Assembly (NCBI GenBank): GCA_003049485.1
Contig: PYST01000325.1
Span: 1-43,066, forward strand
Direction of reading: 5' to 3'
DNA length: 43,066 nucleotides
Source of the DNA: Ophioceras dolichostomum
Lineage: Eukaryota; Ascomycota; Sordariomycetes; Magnaporthales; Ophioceraceae
Part shown: piece by piece, positions 21,300 through 33,104 of the stretch
How positions within the stretch are numbered: position 1 is the stretch's first letter
How the letters are laid out: the number at the start of each line of letters is the position of its first letter
Notes under the pieces: model-generated
What the model saw: only the letters and a program-made list of their open reading frames with translations
Databases searched by the model: none
What the model was told of the DNA's origin: nothing
Position numbers and translations under genes: made by a program

Positions 21300-23067
21300 A
21301 TGACCGACGCCGTCATGTCAGAGGCTCCGACCTACGCCCTCTCTGCGAGCCACAAGGAGGTTTGTCTGTCCACCAGAAAGAACAATCCTTAGGATGCTCT
21401 GTGTCCCAAGTCAAGCAATTCACTGACTCACTCCCTTCTTCCCAATAGATGCTGGAGAAGTCCCTTGTCGACTCCGACCCTGAGGTTGCGGGTATCATGG
21501 TATGTCCAGACTCGTCCCCCACCCCTCCCCCCCTCCCCTCTTCGGCGGTCAATTGGTCGTTTTTACTGACCACCGAGCCCACCCATCAACGTGCAGTCGA
21601 GGGAGATCCAACGCCAGCGGGAGTCGATCATTCTGATTGCCTCCGAGAACGTCACCTCCCGGGCTGTTTTCGACGCCCTCGGGTCTCCCATGTCCAACAA
21701 GTATTCGGAGGGCTACCCCGGCGCCAGGTACTATGGCGGCAACCAGCACATCGACGAGATCGAGCTCCTCTGCCAGAAACGTGCCCTCGCCGCCTTCAAT
21801 GCCGATCCCGCCAAGTGGGGTGTCAATGTTCAGTGCCTGAGCGGCAGCCCTGCCAATTTGCAGGTCTACCAGGCCATCATGCCTCCACACGGCAGGCTTA
21901 TGGGCCTGGACCTGCCCCACGGTGGCCACTTGAGCCACGGCTACCAGACCCCAACCAGGAAGTACGTGAACAAGAGGCCCGAATTAGAGCTTCTGTGATC
22001 TCCGCTTCTCTTCGCCGGAGAGGGGACAAGAGGGGACACCGGAAGGGCTCACACAGAACTAACATGGTATATCTAGGATCTCGGCTGTCTCGACCTACTT
22101 TGAGACTATGCCGTACCAGGTCAATCTCGACACCGGCATTATCGACTACGACCTGCTTGAGAAGAATGCCAAGCTGTACCGCCCGAAGATCCTGGTCGCC
22201 GGCACCTCCGCTTACTGCCGTCTTATCGACTACGAGCGCATGCGCAAGATCGCCGATGCGGTCGGTGCCTACCTGGTGGTCGACATCGCCCATATCTCCG
22301 GCCTGGTTGCAACGGGCGTGATCCCCTCGCCGTTCCCCTGGGCCGACGTCGTCACCACGACGACGCACAAGTCGCTCCGCGGCCCCCGCGGCGCCATGAT
22401 CTTCTTCCGCAAGGGCGTGCGGTCCGTCGACGCCAAGACCGGCAAGGAGACGCTCTACGACCTGGAGGGCCCCATCAACTTCTCCGTCTTCCCCGGCCAC
22501 CAGGGCGGCCCCCACAACCACACCATCACCGCGCTGGCCGTCGCGCTCAAGCAGGCCGCCACGCCCGAGTTCAAGGCCTACCAGCAGCAGGTGATCGACA
22601 ACGCCAAGGCGCTCGAGACCAAGTTCAAGGAGCTCGGCCACAAGCTCGTCGCCGACGGCACCGACTCGCACATGGTGCTCCTGGACCTCCGCCAGCACAG
22701 CCTCGACGGCGCCCGCGTCGAGGCCGTCCTGGAGCAGATCAACATCGCCTGCAACAAGAACAGCATCCCCGGCGACAAGTCGGCCCTGACCCCCTGCGGC
22801 ATCCGCATCGGCACCCCGGCCATGACCAGCCGCGGCTTCGGCGTCAAGGACTTCGAGCGCGTCGCCGAGTACATCGACGAGAGCATCAAGATCTGCAAGG
22901 AGGTCCAGGCCGCCCTGCCCAAGGAGGCCAACAAGCTCAAGGACTTCAAGGCCAAGGTCGCCGGCGGCGAGATCGCCAAGATCAACGACCTCAAGAAGGA
23001 GATCTCGGCCTGGTGCCACACCTTCCCTCTTCCCGTTGAGGGCTGGCGCGTGGATGCTGGCATCTAA
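21300..23067 (+). CDS. shm2: Serine hydroxymethyltransferase, cytosolic
   Basis: A pyridoxal-phosphate enzyme that interconverts serine and glycine while making 5,10-methylene-tetrahydrofolate, feeding purine, thymidylate and methionine synthesis. Exons are 21300-21359, 21449-21499, 21597-21961 and 22077-23067, with phases 0, 0 and 2 at the three junctions. They encode 488 residues. Diagnostic motifs are LIASENVTSRAVFDALGSP, NKYSEGYPGARYYGGN, DLPHGGHLSHGY and DIAHISGL. The PLP-binding Lys257 lies in TTTTHKSLRGPRG, followed by FSVFPGHQGGPHNH and RIGTPAMTSRG. The N-terminus (MTDAVMSEAPTYALSASHKE) has no mitochondrial presequence, so this is the cytosolic isoform (yeast SHM2; Neurospora formate-requirer 'for' type). 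Exon 2 is only 51 nt. Confidence 0.97.
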
Positions 23068-24132
23068 AAGTAACCCGCGATGCATTTTCTTGAGTCTTGA
23101 TGAAGTTGGTGTGGAGAGAGGATGATAAGGGGCTAGACTATTTCAACACGGAGAGGATGGTATGATGGACAGGACTGATTCAACCTATCCTACAGCTAGA
23201 CCAATAGATAGACGCTCATCTACAAGGAGATAGGTCTTGGACGAGAGTGGATGGATTTCCTTTGTTCTTATTTTCTCTTTCTTTTCATCATGATGAGTTC
23301 GACGCAATTGGGAAACACGAAACGGCTAGGTGACAGGTCAAACAGGGGAATAACAAAAATCGGGAGGGGAAAAGCCAAACCAAAGCAGAAAAATGCTTTG
23401 TCGCATTTTTTTATCAGGCGTTGCAATCTGTTCAACTTGAGAGGGCAACATCTATCTACATCTTTGTTGGATGGGAGTTTGGTTTTTTCTTGGACCTGGA
23501 CTGCTTCAACGCGGTTATATATCGGAGTAGTTTCGGTTGGTTGGTAGTTTCACTTTTTATATCATCATTTTTTACGCAAAGTCGGATCTTCTTGACGATT
23601 TGGTCACAGACAATTTCCGTTTCACAGATACGTGGCACGGCTGGGGGGTATTGGATGTGAGGAAAACGGGAGGTTGATTCGGATTTGAATATAAAAACTC
23701 GTCTGTTGATCTGAGACAATAAGTTCTAGTATCATCCAGTATCGACCTAGGTACCTATTTCCTGGTGAGGTTATGTCTGTCTGCCTCCTCCTGCCTGTGG
23801 GGGTTGAGGCGCCTCCCCGCAGACCCATGAAAATGAATACAAATAAAAAGCAGAGACTGGCTGGCGACAATATTCCATAAAAGAGATCATTCGCAAGCAC
23901 GCGAGAGATGAAGAGAGAGAGAGGCAGGGGGCACCCACGACTCCCACCACATCCAGCCATAAAGATACACAACTTCGCAGAATGGAGCGACATAATTTTG
24001 CAGCAGACAAATTCGTCAAAAGGACGCACTCACAGGGAAACTTTTAAACGACACGACGCAGTGAAAGTAGGTAGGTAGGTTATGTGATTTGTGTCAAGAA
24101 TATGGGGACCGAAATTAGCAAAGAAGAGAAGG

Positions 24133-24160
24133 TGTCTGTCTGTAGGCAGGCAGACAGACA
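24133..24160. repeat. Perfect 10-bp inverted repeat
   Basis: Arms TGTCTGTCTG (24133-24142) and CAGACAGACA (24151-24160) are separated by an 8-base loop. It could form a hairpin in RNA of either strand. The function is unknown. Confidence 0.8.
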
Positions 24161-24836
24161 GCCGTCAGAACAAGCGACGCCGAGATGGTAATAGGTACCA
24201 GGTAGGTAGTTTAAAGAAAACCCTCAGTTAAACGCACGAGGACACAAAAACAAACATACCCCCATCAGTCCGTTTCGTATCACAAATAAGGTAGTAAAGA
24301 AAAAGGAGGTAACCCTGCTGTTGATGCAGGAGGGACTATCAGAAACTGGAGACTGGGACAAGAAGTGGTCCAATACTAGAGTAGTCGCAGAGATAACCGA
24401 CGCAGAAAAGTTGCCGCGGAAGTTGCTAAGAGAAAGAGAGAAACGATGGCAAGAAATAAACTAAAACAATAACAAGTCTCTCGTAAACAGTTTTATATGA
24501 GTTATGTTCATGTCCAGGGGGGAGGGCAAGGGTATATATGTACGGGTTGTGAAGAAGTGGGTGGGTGTGTGGTGTGTGAATGGGGTTGGTTGGTGTGCAA
24601 GGCAGTAGGCCATTTCCTCATTTTTTTCCCTTCGTCTTTGGGTTCTCCTCCATTCCTCCTTTCTCGTAACCATATGCCATCGCCCACCAAACCGAACCGA
24701 ACCGTATATGCAGCAAGCATGAGCCGTCGGAAATAGAAGCAACCCTAACACTAACAAAGCGGAGTAGAAGAATGACGGAAGAAGAAAACGCAAACCTGCG
24801 CCTGAACAGTAGAATCGGCAATATGAAAAACAGGGG

Positions 24837-24840
<4 letters not shown>

Positions 24841-24924
<84 letters not shown>

Positions 24925-24928
24925 NNNN

Positions 24929-24975
<47 letters not shown>

Positions 24976-24979
24976 GAGA
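24841..24979. repeat. (GA)n microsatellite with 4-N gap
   Basis: About 139 bp of nearly pure GA, with N at 24925-24928, so the true length is unknown. It begins about 145 bases past the Spt7 stop, probably within its 3' UTR, where it would read as (UC)n. Confidence 0.95.
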
Positions 24980-25125
24980 TGGTAAAAAGCAAGCGCATGG
25001 CTTGGTGTGTGTTGGGAGAAAGAAAATGATGCAAAAAGAAAATTGTGTTTCCTGAGGAGGTAGCAGCAGTGAGAAAGGCGAGCGGGGACCAATGGGAGTA
25101 GAGAGGAAGAAAAAAGTTCGCAGGC

Positions 25126-28100
25126 TCAGTGAATGCTCTCCGGACTCATCATCCCCATGCCCTCATCCTTATCCGTATGACTCGTGTTCCCCAAGCTCTG
25201 CATGCTGTCGACCCTGTCCATCGCCGGCGCCAGGATGAGAGCCGGGTTGCTCAGGACACCCTTGAGCTTCTTGCTCGGAGTCGCTCCTACGCCGCCCCCG
25301 CCCGCCCCCGCCGCACCACCTGCACCTCCCTTCTCGGGCGTAGAGTTCAGCCCGGCCGCGGCCGCGGCGTTCTTCTCCGCGTTCGCGGCCTCCTTCTTCC
25401 TCTTCTTCGCCAGCGCGATCTGCTCCTTGGGGGGCCTCTTCTGAGGCGAGACGATCTTGCCCGTGGCGCCCAGGCGCGGACGCGGACGCCTCTGCTTGAT
25501 GGGCAGCTCCTCGTCCTCGACGAGCGGCACGTCGCCGTTAGCGTGCAGCTTCGCGAGGAAGAAGTTCTTGACCAGCCCGATCTGCGCCTGGATGTTCTCC
25601 TTGGTGACGGCCTCGAGGGGCTCCAGGGCCTCGACGAGGTCGCCGCCGTCGCCGCCCCCGCCGACGGCGTTGCCCGGGTTCTGGCTCTGGTAGTTGGCGT
25701 GGACGCGGCGCTGGAGGAGGTGCAGCGGCACCGAGAGGAAGTCCAGGCCGAACTCCTTGTCGAGGCCCAGGGACTTAAAGCCGAAGTAGTCCTCGCCCAG
25801 CTCCTCGGCGAAGTCGCCCCCGACGAACTGCTCGCTGCCGTCCTTGAACGCGCCGGCGCCGTCCGGTCCGGAGTCCGCGAGTGCGGGCCGCAGGAGGTCC
25901 GACAGGTGCGCCTTCATGCGTTCGTGGATCTGGCCAAGCTTGGCGCCGAGCCGCTCTACCTCGTCCTTGGCGTAGCTTTCTAGGGATTCGGGGTCGTGCC
26001 CATTCTCGGCCAGGGTGTGGAGCAGCACCTCCTCTGGTGTGAACCGCGGCTGAAAGCGATGGCCCGCCTCGGCGAGTGCGCCCACGGCAGGCTTTTTGTC
26101 GGCCTCGTTGTAGACGCTGAATGTGCGGATCAGGCCGTGGAAGTAGTCGGCGGCTATGTCGGTCACCGTTTCCAACGCCGACGGCTGCAACTCCTCGAAT
26201 CCGGCGTGGAAGAAGATCTTGGCCACCGAGCGCTGCATCGCCCCTCGGCAGACCTCAGGGGCCATTACTGCTCCATCTCCGCACACGAAGTGCGGATCGA
26301 TGTCTGCCTCATGGAATGGCTCTGGGTTGTATTTCGGAAACTGGTTCTGGTAAATCTGTAATTTGGGGACCAACCTCGTTAGCACCTAGGAGGCAGAACA
26401 AATTTGCTGTGGAAACATCGCACTACACATACCTGCGTCTGGACTTGCATCTGTTTGATAACGGCAATCTTAGAGCAGACCTTCCGAGTCTCCTGCATCT
26501 GATGGATGTTGGCATCGAACCGCTTCGTCAGCCGGCTCGAAGGCGCGACGAACTGGCCGGGAGGGTGCAACTTGAGAAACTCTTCGTGCTGGTTGATGAC
26601 CTGGCCCTCGCCGTCTTGGACCCATTGAAGCTTGGTCGGGATGTCCGGGATGATGGTCTGGGGCTCGTAGTAGTCGGGGATGACCCGCTCCTCCTCGTCC
26701 TGCATTCCCTCGGCGAGCGTCTCGGGCGCCTTGGTATTCCTCGACGCGAACGCCGAGGACTCCGCCTGGGCCGGGCTTAGGAGGCCGCTGGACTCGGCTT
26801 GATGACGTCTTTTCAAGAAGCGACGCATCCCCGACTTGGTCCGCAGCAGAGCAGGTTCATCCGGGTTCAGATGCTTGTTGCGAAACAGCTGGTGGCGGTG
26901 CTTTGCGATCATGGCGCGGTCTCGCTTGGTAACCTGCTTCCAGATCTTGTACTCCTCGTCCTCGTACACCTGAGCCGCAGCCTCGCCAAGTGCCGCGCCA
27001 AAAGCGATGCCATTCAGGGAAGGGCCGTCGATATCCATTGCATCAACATTGCTACCGACCCCCGAGATGCCATTGAGTCCACTAGGGGTGATAGAACCGC
27101 CGATGGGCGGGGTCGCGAAGCCATTGCTTCCCTCGACCGCTTCTGAGCCTTCCCGCCCCTTGGCCAACAATCCGTTGAGCTGCAGGACAGGCTTTTGGTC
27201 CAGCCCCGGCGTGTTTTCCTTTTGATCTGTCGGTGCCTTCCGGGATTTGTTGGTACCCTTGGCGCCAGCCTTGCGGCCACGCGAGGACATGATGGGCTCG
27301 TCGTCACTGTCATCGCCGGCGTCGTCTTCGCCGCCGTTCTGCTTCCGGCGTTCCTCCGCCTCGACCTCAGCGCGCGGCCGGACGACGATGTCGGGAATCA
27401 GCGGGATAAGCTTCTCCGCTTCTTTCCGCATGCCATTCGCCATGCGCCGGAGCGGATGTGTCATTTCTTGGTTGTACCGGAGACAGTTGTCCCAGATCAG
27501 GTTCAGGTCGGTGACGAAATCCGCTTTTGACTTGTACTGCAAGCCTTTGAGCTTCTTGGTCATGGAGCCGAGATCCATAGGCTGCTTTATCACTGCATAG
27601 TTCGAAAGAGAGGTGTCAGCACTGCGCCCAGCGCGGTAGTGGGACAAAGCTGGGCCAGCTCAGGGGAATGGACATCAACTCACAGTTGTAGTAGTCAGGG
27701 GCGTCCCGTTTGTTTACTCGCTGGAGAAACGGAGTGGAGTACTCGGTGTGCGCCTTCAGCTCGCTCAGAACCTTCTCGGCAGCCTCGTACAGCTCCTCCT
27801 GACCCACGGCCTCCTCGTTCGCCCACTTGCTGCGATTCTTCCTAACTTCATTCATGAGTGACCTGAGCTCTGCGTCCGACGCCTTGACCTGGCTGCGCTT
27901 CATGTCGATGCGCGCGATGAGATGCTTAAGCGTGAGGCTGGATGCGCCGAGGTTGGCGCTGCTCAGGGTTCCATGGTTCTGGCCGGCACCATGGTTGCTG
28001 TTGGCACCGGCATTCTTGTCCATTTCTGCCTGCAGCTGCTTCTCGGATTCTTCTAATTGCTGCTGCTCGAGCATTGCCGTCCGATCGTTCTCAAGTGTAT

Positions 28101-28782
28101 ATATGAGGGTATGGAAACTGCGCTTGGCGGCCTCCTCGGTCGCGATGCGCGCCTCTTCCAGCTCTTTCCGCGCATCCTCGGAAGTCTTAGGCTGACTGCT
28201 TGTTGGCGCATCGTCTTTAGTCTTGCCGGAATGCTTTCCGGGCGACGAAACGGAGTGGACTGGTGAGCTGCCTGACTTGGAGGGCGAAAGCAGCTGTTGC
28301 GAATTCGCGGCGGCTTTCGATTTTAGCTGGGATATCTTGGCGCCGTTATCATCGTCGTCGTCGCCATCATGGCCTTCATCATCTTCGTCATCGTCATCAT
28401 CATCATAGTCATCCTCGTTGATAGCGCGCTTCGCCCGCTTCAGGGGTGGTTCGCGTATGGGTTCGTGATCCGTGGTCGGGGGCAGCAGAGGCGCGACAGG
28501 GGTCGGTGGGCGATTCCACGATTCGATGGCATCGTAGTTGTAGGAGCCATCCTCGTGGAAAAGAAGCGCAATCTTAGACTCGCTCTTGCGGAAGAGCTCG
28601 TTGAAGTGGGCGCGCCGGGCGTCTTCCTCGAGATCTGATGCCTCAGGCATCAACGATATCGAGTTATCGACTGGGGTCTGAGTTCGCGCTGGGCCATCGT
28701 CAAGGTGATGCATCATCCGATTCCCGTTGATATGATTGATGGAGGGTGGCGGCCAGCCGTGCTGGCCTTGAATGAAGGACAT
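25126..28782 (-). CDS. spt7: SAGA complex subunit Spt7
   Basis: A core structural subunit of the SAGA histone acetyltransferase coactivator in the nucleus. Exons are 28782-27684, 27592-26433 and 26355-25126, joined in phase (GTGAGT to TATGCAG, GTATGT to ATTACAG), giving about 1162 residues. The N-terminal part has an acidic run of Asp/Glu (28335-28415), LKRAKRA and a coiled-coil-like EEARIATEEAAKRSFHTLIY segment. The bromodomain is at about 330-430, with DYYNLIKQPMDLGSM across the first intron and the acetyl-lysine-contacting Asn407 in NCLRYN. A long middle follows with IWKQVTKRDRAMIAKHR. The histone fold (Bromo_TP type) is at about 780-865 (VCRGAMQRSVAKIFFHAGF). Then comes the fungal Spt7 segment EEDYFGFKSLGLDKEFG (with its flank) and a basic Ala/Gly-rich tail. 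This domain order is diagnostic of Spt7. Confidence 0.95.
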
Positions 28783-29897
28783 ATCGATGCCCTTGGGTCC
28801 TCGCGGGGATCAACGGAGAGTCGGGCGGGCGGTCGCCATGCGCGGTAAATCTGCGGGCGCGTCGGGCCGGAACCAACGAGGCACGTTCGCTGAGAATTAC
28901 ATGGGCAAAAAGCGCGTCTTCCAGACAGATGGCCCTCCAAATTTTGAAAGCAAAATTGATGGTTGTGGTGATGCCTCGATGGACAGCGAAAGGGGTGATT
29001 TTGCGGTAAGTCGACGGATGAGGTTGAGGAATTGGCAGATGCGCTGGGTGCACGCATCAGGAGTGGGCGAATTTTCCTCGCCCGCTTGAAAGACGGAGCC
29101 GGTCATGAACTCTCTACCTTAATCGTCCGCACATGGACCCAACCAAGCCGCCTGGCCGCACTCCTGTTTAGTTACAGAATTTGCACAGAAAGTCTCTACC
29201 AAGCTATTTGCAAACAATTACAGACATCTTTCATGAAAATTCCGTTCATGTTGGCCAAACGCAGCGCAAACACGTCGAGCCCGACAAGTCTTCTGTACTT
29301 CAACGACTAAATCACCCGACAGTGGGGAACGCAGCATTTCACTCGAAGACGTCCCCCGCACGTGTTTCTCCTCGACCCGTACAATGAAGGCCAAGGTGAG
29401 AAGGACGGCACACGTGAGGCAACATGTGATTTCCGGCTAAGAGTAAAGGAAGCAAGACAATTAGAGAAAATGGGAGCAGCTGCGGTAGATAAAATGCAGA
29501 TGAACATCATTAGCAGTTCGCGTTCATGATTCTGAGTTGTGACATCTCGAGTTTATCAGCCACATCGCACGAAACCACAGATGGGCATGGATTTTGCGGA
29601 GACCATGGTGCACATAACCGACTGGACTACCAACATGAACCACCCTTCCAGCGGGTGCTTCAGTGACTCGACCGCCTGAAGGGACCCGTTATCCTAGATC
29701 ACAGGCAGCCTAGCCCCATGCGAGACGCCACGATTTCGTGCCAGTTCGTCGGGACCCTGCCACATCCCATTCTGCCACCATCCGAATTGATATTTCGATT
29801 ACGTAATCGAACAAGCCCACCCGATTCAGATGCTGCTGGCTGCCTGAGGCAAAGAACTGGTCGTGGGTCCGCCAACACTCTCTCATTGGCGATATTG
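28783..29897. other. Intergenic, Spt7 promoter and gene-poor DNA
   Basis: This holds the 5' flank of Spt7, then AT-richer DNA up to the HET pseudogene. The short ORFs present show no family resemblance. Confidence 0.5.
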
Positions 29898-31425
29898 TCA
29901 TATTTCACACCCTGATACGAGCTCAAATGTCTGCAGCTCCACTCCCATAGCCCTTAGATCCTCTAGCAGCGAACGCGGGCCCGAATCCATAATCTCACCA
30001 GTATCCTCGTTGACGTAAAAAGCGACCATGTCGAAGACCCAGGCTTCTTCGTCATCATCGGCAGGGCCTCCAGAGTCAGAGCTCTGTCGTCGCCACCGTC
30101 GTAGCCGGGGCCACCACGCCTTCGGTAGACGAGGTTCCAGGAGATGGAGACGTCGACGAACCTGAAGCTCCAGCCGTCGGGGAGAGGGCTGAGTATGGCT
30201 TTGCAGTCGTCCACGTCTTGCACGTAGCACTACCCAACCACCAGGTACCGCCCGTTTCCGTCCTCGCGCAGTACCATGGAGGACCGGCACCCGAGCAAGG
30301 CGCAAACGACATCCTGTACAGTTACGGGGATGAAGGGCATATGAAGGCCGACGCTCTGAACAAGATCTCCCACTGCCGGTCGCCTGAGGAACTGATCACG
30401 GATGGCATCCTAGATGGGGAGATATGTACCCGGCTTTGCACATGGCGGACCCAGCCCGACGTAACCTCTTCGGTCGTGATGAAAGTCCCCCCGCTTAGCC
30501 GTTCGGCCATCTCTAGGCTATCGCAGCTTAGCTCAGCACGCGTGAAATGCCCCTGGCTATTCTCCTCACGGAACTTCGTCAAATACGCCTACCGCTTCTC
30601 AGGCAGTGTTTGGAGGAGAGAGAGTCCGGATACTTTTCGCGAAAATATCCTATGCGAATCGCAGGGGGAAAAAGCATCAAGGAGCGATCCTCCGACGTAT
30701 TCCCTTTCCAGCAGTCCGCCCGGCTCCAAGGCCCGGATGTGCTCCAGCGTTTCGAGCGCGCCGCAAGCGCGCCGCAAGGGGCCGCCGCTCCCATGATGCA
30801 GATGGTCCCGAACTCGCGGCTGATTGCCATGATCATGTCGGGGTTGGCTGGATCGTAGTCCACGTGTGCCCCCAACAAGCCGGTCGAGAAGGTGAGGACC
30901 TAGTTGATGCAAATGGTGTCGATCCATAGAGTCCGTTTACCGCCCGCCAGCTTGAGGCTCCTGAGGGCAACGGCCAGGTCTCTCGTGATGGTGAGCTCGC
31001 CAGTAGACGACCCGACGGATCTGGTAGCGTTCTCGAGCAACACCACCTCGGGGTCTTCCGACGAGCCCCAGACGTACGAGAGAGCCTCGTACTCTGGAAC
31101 AGCAGCCTGTGGAAGGCCGCGCTGTTGGGCGCGGTCGTGAAGGTCAACCCAGTCGTAGGGTGAGCCCAGGACGTATCTTCAGCTGACTGATCCACGAAGA
31201 GATATCGGCCCTCCCTTTGCGTCTCCCTTGCAAAGCTAGCGGCAACTTTGCCCGTATGCCGGCTAGAATTGTATCTCCAGACCCCTCGTCGTGGTACTCG
31301 ACCAGGTCCGGCAGGAAGGTGGGCCAGATAAGGAGCTTCAGAACGTCGGCGGGTAACCCCTTAGAAGGGCTACCAGCCAGACCTCCTGCTTCGGATTTGC
31401 TCAGGGGCAGATATTGGAACTTCAT
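29898..31425 (-). pseudogene. HET-domain (heterokaryon incompatibility) pseudogene
   Basis: HET-domain proteins mediate allorecognition and cell death in filamentous ascomycetes. The relic starts near ATG 31425 (MKFQYLPLSKSEAGG). In another frame it shows the core HET motifs: PEYEALSYVWGSSEDPEVV (about 31087-31031), then ITRDLAVALRSLKLAGGKRTLW followed by IDTICIN (about 30990-30903), where the expected Gln of ICINQ is a TAG stop (30902-30900). Downstream, DVVCALLGCRSSMVLRED, RYLVVG, stop (TAG 30232-30230), then CYVQDVDD and LSPLPDGW match the usual HET-protein C-terminus, again in a different frame. The segment that normally follows ICINQ (about 30 residues before WLG) appears absent. With two in-frame stops plus frame changes, it is almost certainly non-functional as a full protein. 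Confidence 0.82.
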
Positions 31426-32252
31426 GACATTTCAATTCGGCGTTGTGCGTGCTGGGGGACTTGAAGGCGCTCAACATGCACTCAGATTTGACAACAGACA
31501 GACAGACCTAGGAGCCTGGAGTACTAAGGACACTACCGTGCAGGTATCACCTACGTATAGGGGGCCTCGAAGGCAGTGCCTGAGGGGCAGCCATCTTGAC
31601 GTTCAGGCACCAAATTCACTGCTGCCGAATGGTGTGATTCACAGGCCCAAAGAGTGAACACATATTCCAAACAGCAAATGCGAAGACGGTGGTGGAAGGG
31701 TTAGCTATGGAGAGAGAGCATGCAACATGGTTTGTTTGTATTTGGGAAGAGACACCCCTTGAAGTCCTTACTCGAGGAAGTACGTACTCTGACAGGGACC
31801 TTTCGCTTAGCGGGCGGAATTGTGACATTGATGGAAACCATGTTGAATGCAAATCGCTGAACAATCCCTGCTGTAGCCCGCACTGTGCACTGACTGTACC
31901 ACCATTCTTCGCGGCGCCTCTTCGCGGCGCCGCGTCAGATGCTGTAACAAGTCATTGTGGAGCTCCCATCGGACAAGGACTGGAGGCAACAGCGCAAGCA
32001 GGGAAGGGAGCTCCCTGGCAGGCGACACCTTTTCTTTTTCTCGACTTTTCTCGGACAGGATCAAGATCACAACACGCAACGCAACAACCCGGGGCGACAC
32101 AGGGCCGGAAACGAGCTGCAACTTGCCACGGTTCTTTTTTTTTAATCACCACAATGCAGAGAGTCCCCTCCGGATTCTAGCATCATTTTGCTTGCGCTTC
32201 TGCCCAGACAGTCGACCCACCTGAAGCTCGAGGTGGCTTCCCCGCGACAAAA
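31426..32252. other. Spacer between HET pseudogene and VanZ-like gene
   Basis: This contains a tandem 13-mer CTTCGCGGCGCCT with a second copy one base short (31907-31931). It is otherwise unremarkable. It includes the upstream region of the VanZ-like gene. Confidence 0.45.
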
Positions 32253-33104
32253 ATGAGGATAAGGCTTCCTTTTGCAGGTAAGCTGTTTGCTCTCCACTAG
32301 CTTTCCCTAGCTCATCAACACATTCCTCCAGGTTCTGCGAAGGGTGGACATCCTTGCCGTACTTTCTCTCTAGTCGCTGACAACAAGCTCTGTGCCATCC
32401 CTCCTCTAGGGGTATTCTTCCTCCTCCTCCTCCTCGCCGGCTACGCCGGCCTGACCTCCCTCCAGGTCTCCGCGCTCGTCAACGACAAGGTCGTCCACCT
32501 GGCCACCTTCTTCCTCCTCACCGTCGTCTTCTACTGGATCGTCGACACCAACCGCCGACGCACCCTCAACCTGACCCTCGTGGTCTGCACCCTCGTCCTG
32601 GGCGTCGGCTCCGAGTTCGTGCAGGCCCTCCTGCCCAACGGCCGCGTCTTCGACGTCTACGACCTCGCCGCCAACGTCGTCGGCAGCCTCGCGGGGCTGG
32701 GCCTGTGCTCGTGGTACCACAAGCGCATGCTGGAGCGCAGGAGGCTGCGCAAGGGGTACAATGCCGTTCCGGGAGAGGAGGGCGAGGAGGGGGAGGAAGA
32801 AGAAGACCTCGAGCTTGGGGAGGGCGTTGGGCGCAGTAGCAGCGGCCATGAGGAGGGCGTCACGGACGCGACGGCGGTGATGAGTGGGGGTGCGACAGGG
32901 ACCGCGGGAGGAAGCGGCGAAAGGAGTGGTGGTGGTGGACTGACGCTTGAAGAGGAGGTGGATAACTGGGATGAGAACGACGTCGATGCGTGGGATGAGG
33001 AGGATGCGGGCGATATCGGAGGGGCTGCGCCGTCCGTCGCGGACAAGGGCAAGGGCAAGGAGGTCGAGAACGGCGACGGCGATACCAAGAAGCGAGCGGA
33101 CTGA
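32253..33104 (+). CDS. VanZ-like integral membrane protein
   Basis: The VanZ-like family (PF04892) consists of small multi-pass membrane proteins whose biochemical role in fungi is unknown. Exon 1 is only 25 nt (32253-32277), then an intron (GTAAGC to CTCTAG) and exon 2 (32410-33104), giving 239 residues. Four hydrophobic segments are seen: GVFFLLLLLAGYAGL (about 9-23), LATFFLLTVVFYWIV, LTLVVCTLVLGVGSEF and LAANVVGSLAGLGLCSW. The family signature is present as NDKVVHLATFFLL, GVGSEFVQALLPNGR and FDVYDLAANVVGS. The C-terminal half is a long acidic, Gly-rich, probably cytosolic tail (EEGEEGEEEEDLELGEG, then VDNWDENDVDAWDEED). That tail is not part of the VanZ fold. The tiny first exon rests on phase and splice sites only. 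Confidence 0.85.

Larger units (their letters stand above)
23068..25125. other. Convergent 3' spacer with repeats
   Basis: This lies between the ends of SHMT (+) and Spt7 (-). It holds TAGG-type repeats (about 24067-24079), a 10-bp hairpin (24133-24160) and a long (GA)n tract. The ORFs here are low-complexity artefacts. Confidence 0.55.

Noticed and set aside
21898..23085. 395-codon ORF antisense to SHMT
   Set aside because: Shadow of a GC-rich coding exon. Its product is repetitive in Val/Leu/Gly/Asp, has no motif, and the sense strand is clearly SHMT.
24751..25092. Ser/Leu-repeat ORFs in the GA tract
   Set aside because: They arise from a dinucleotide repeat with no stops, not from a gene.
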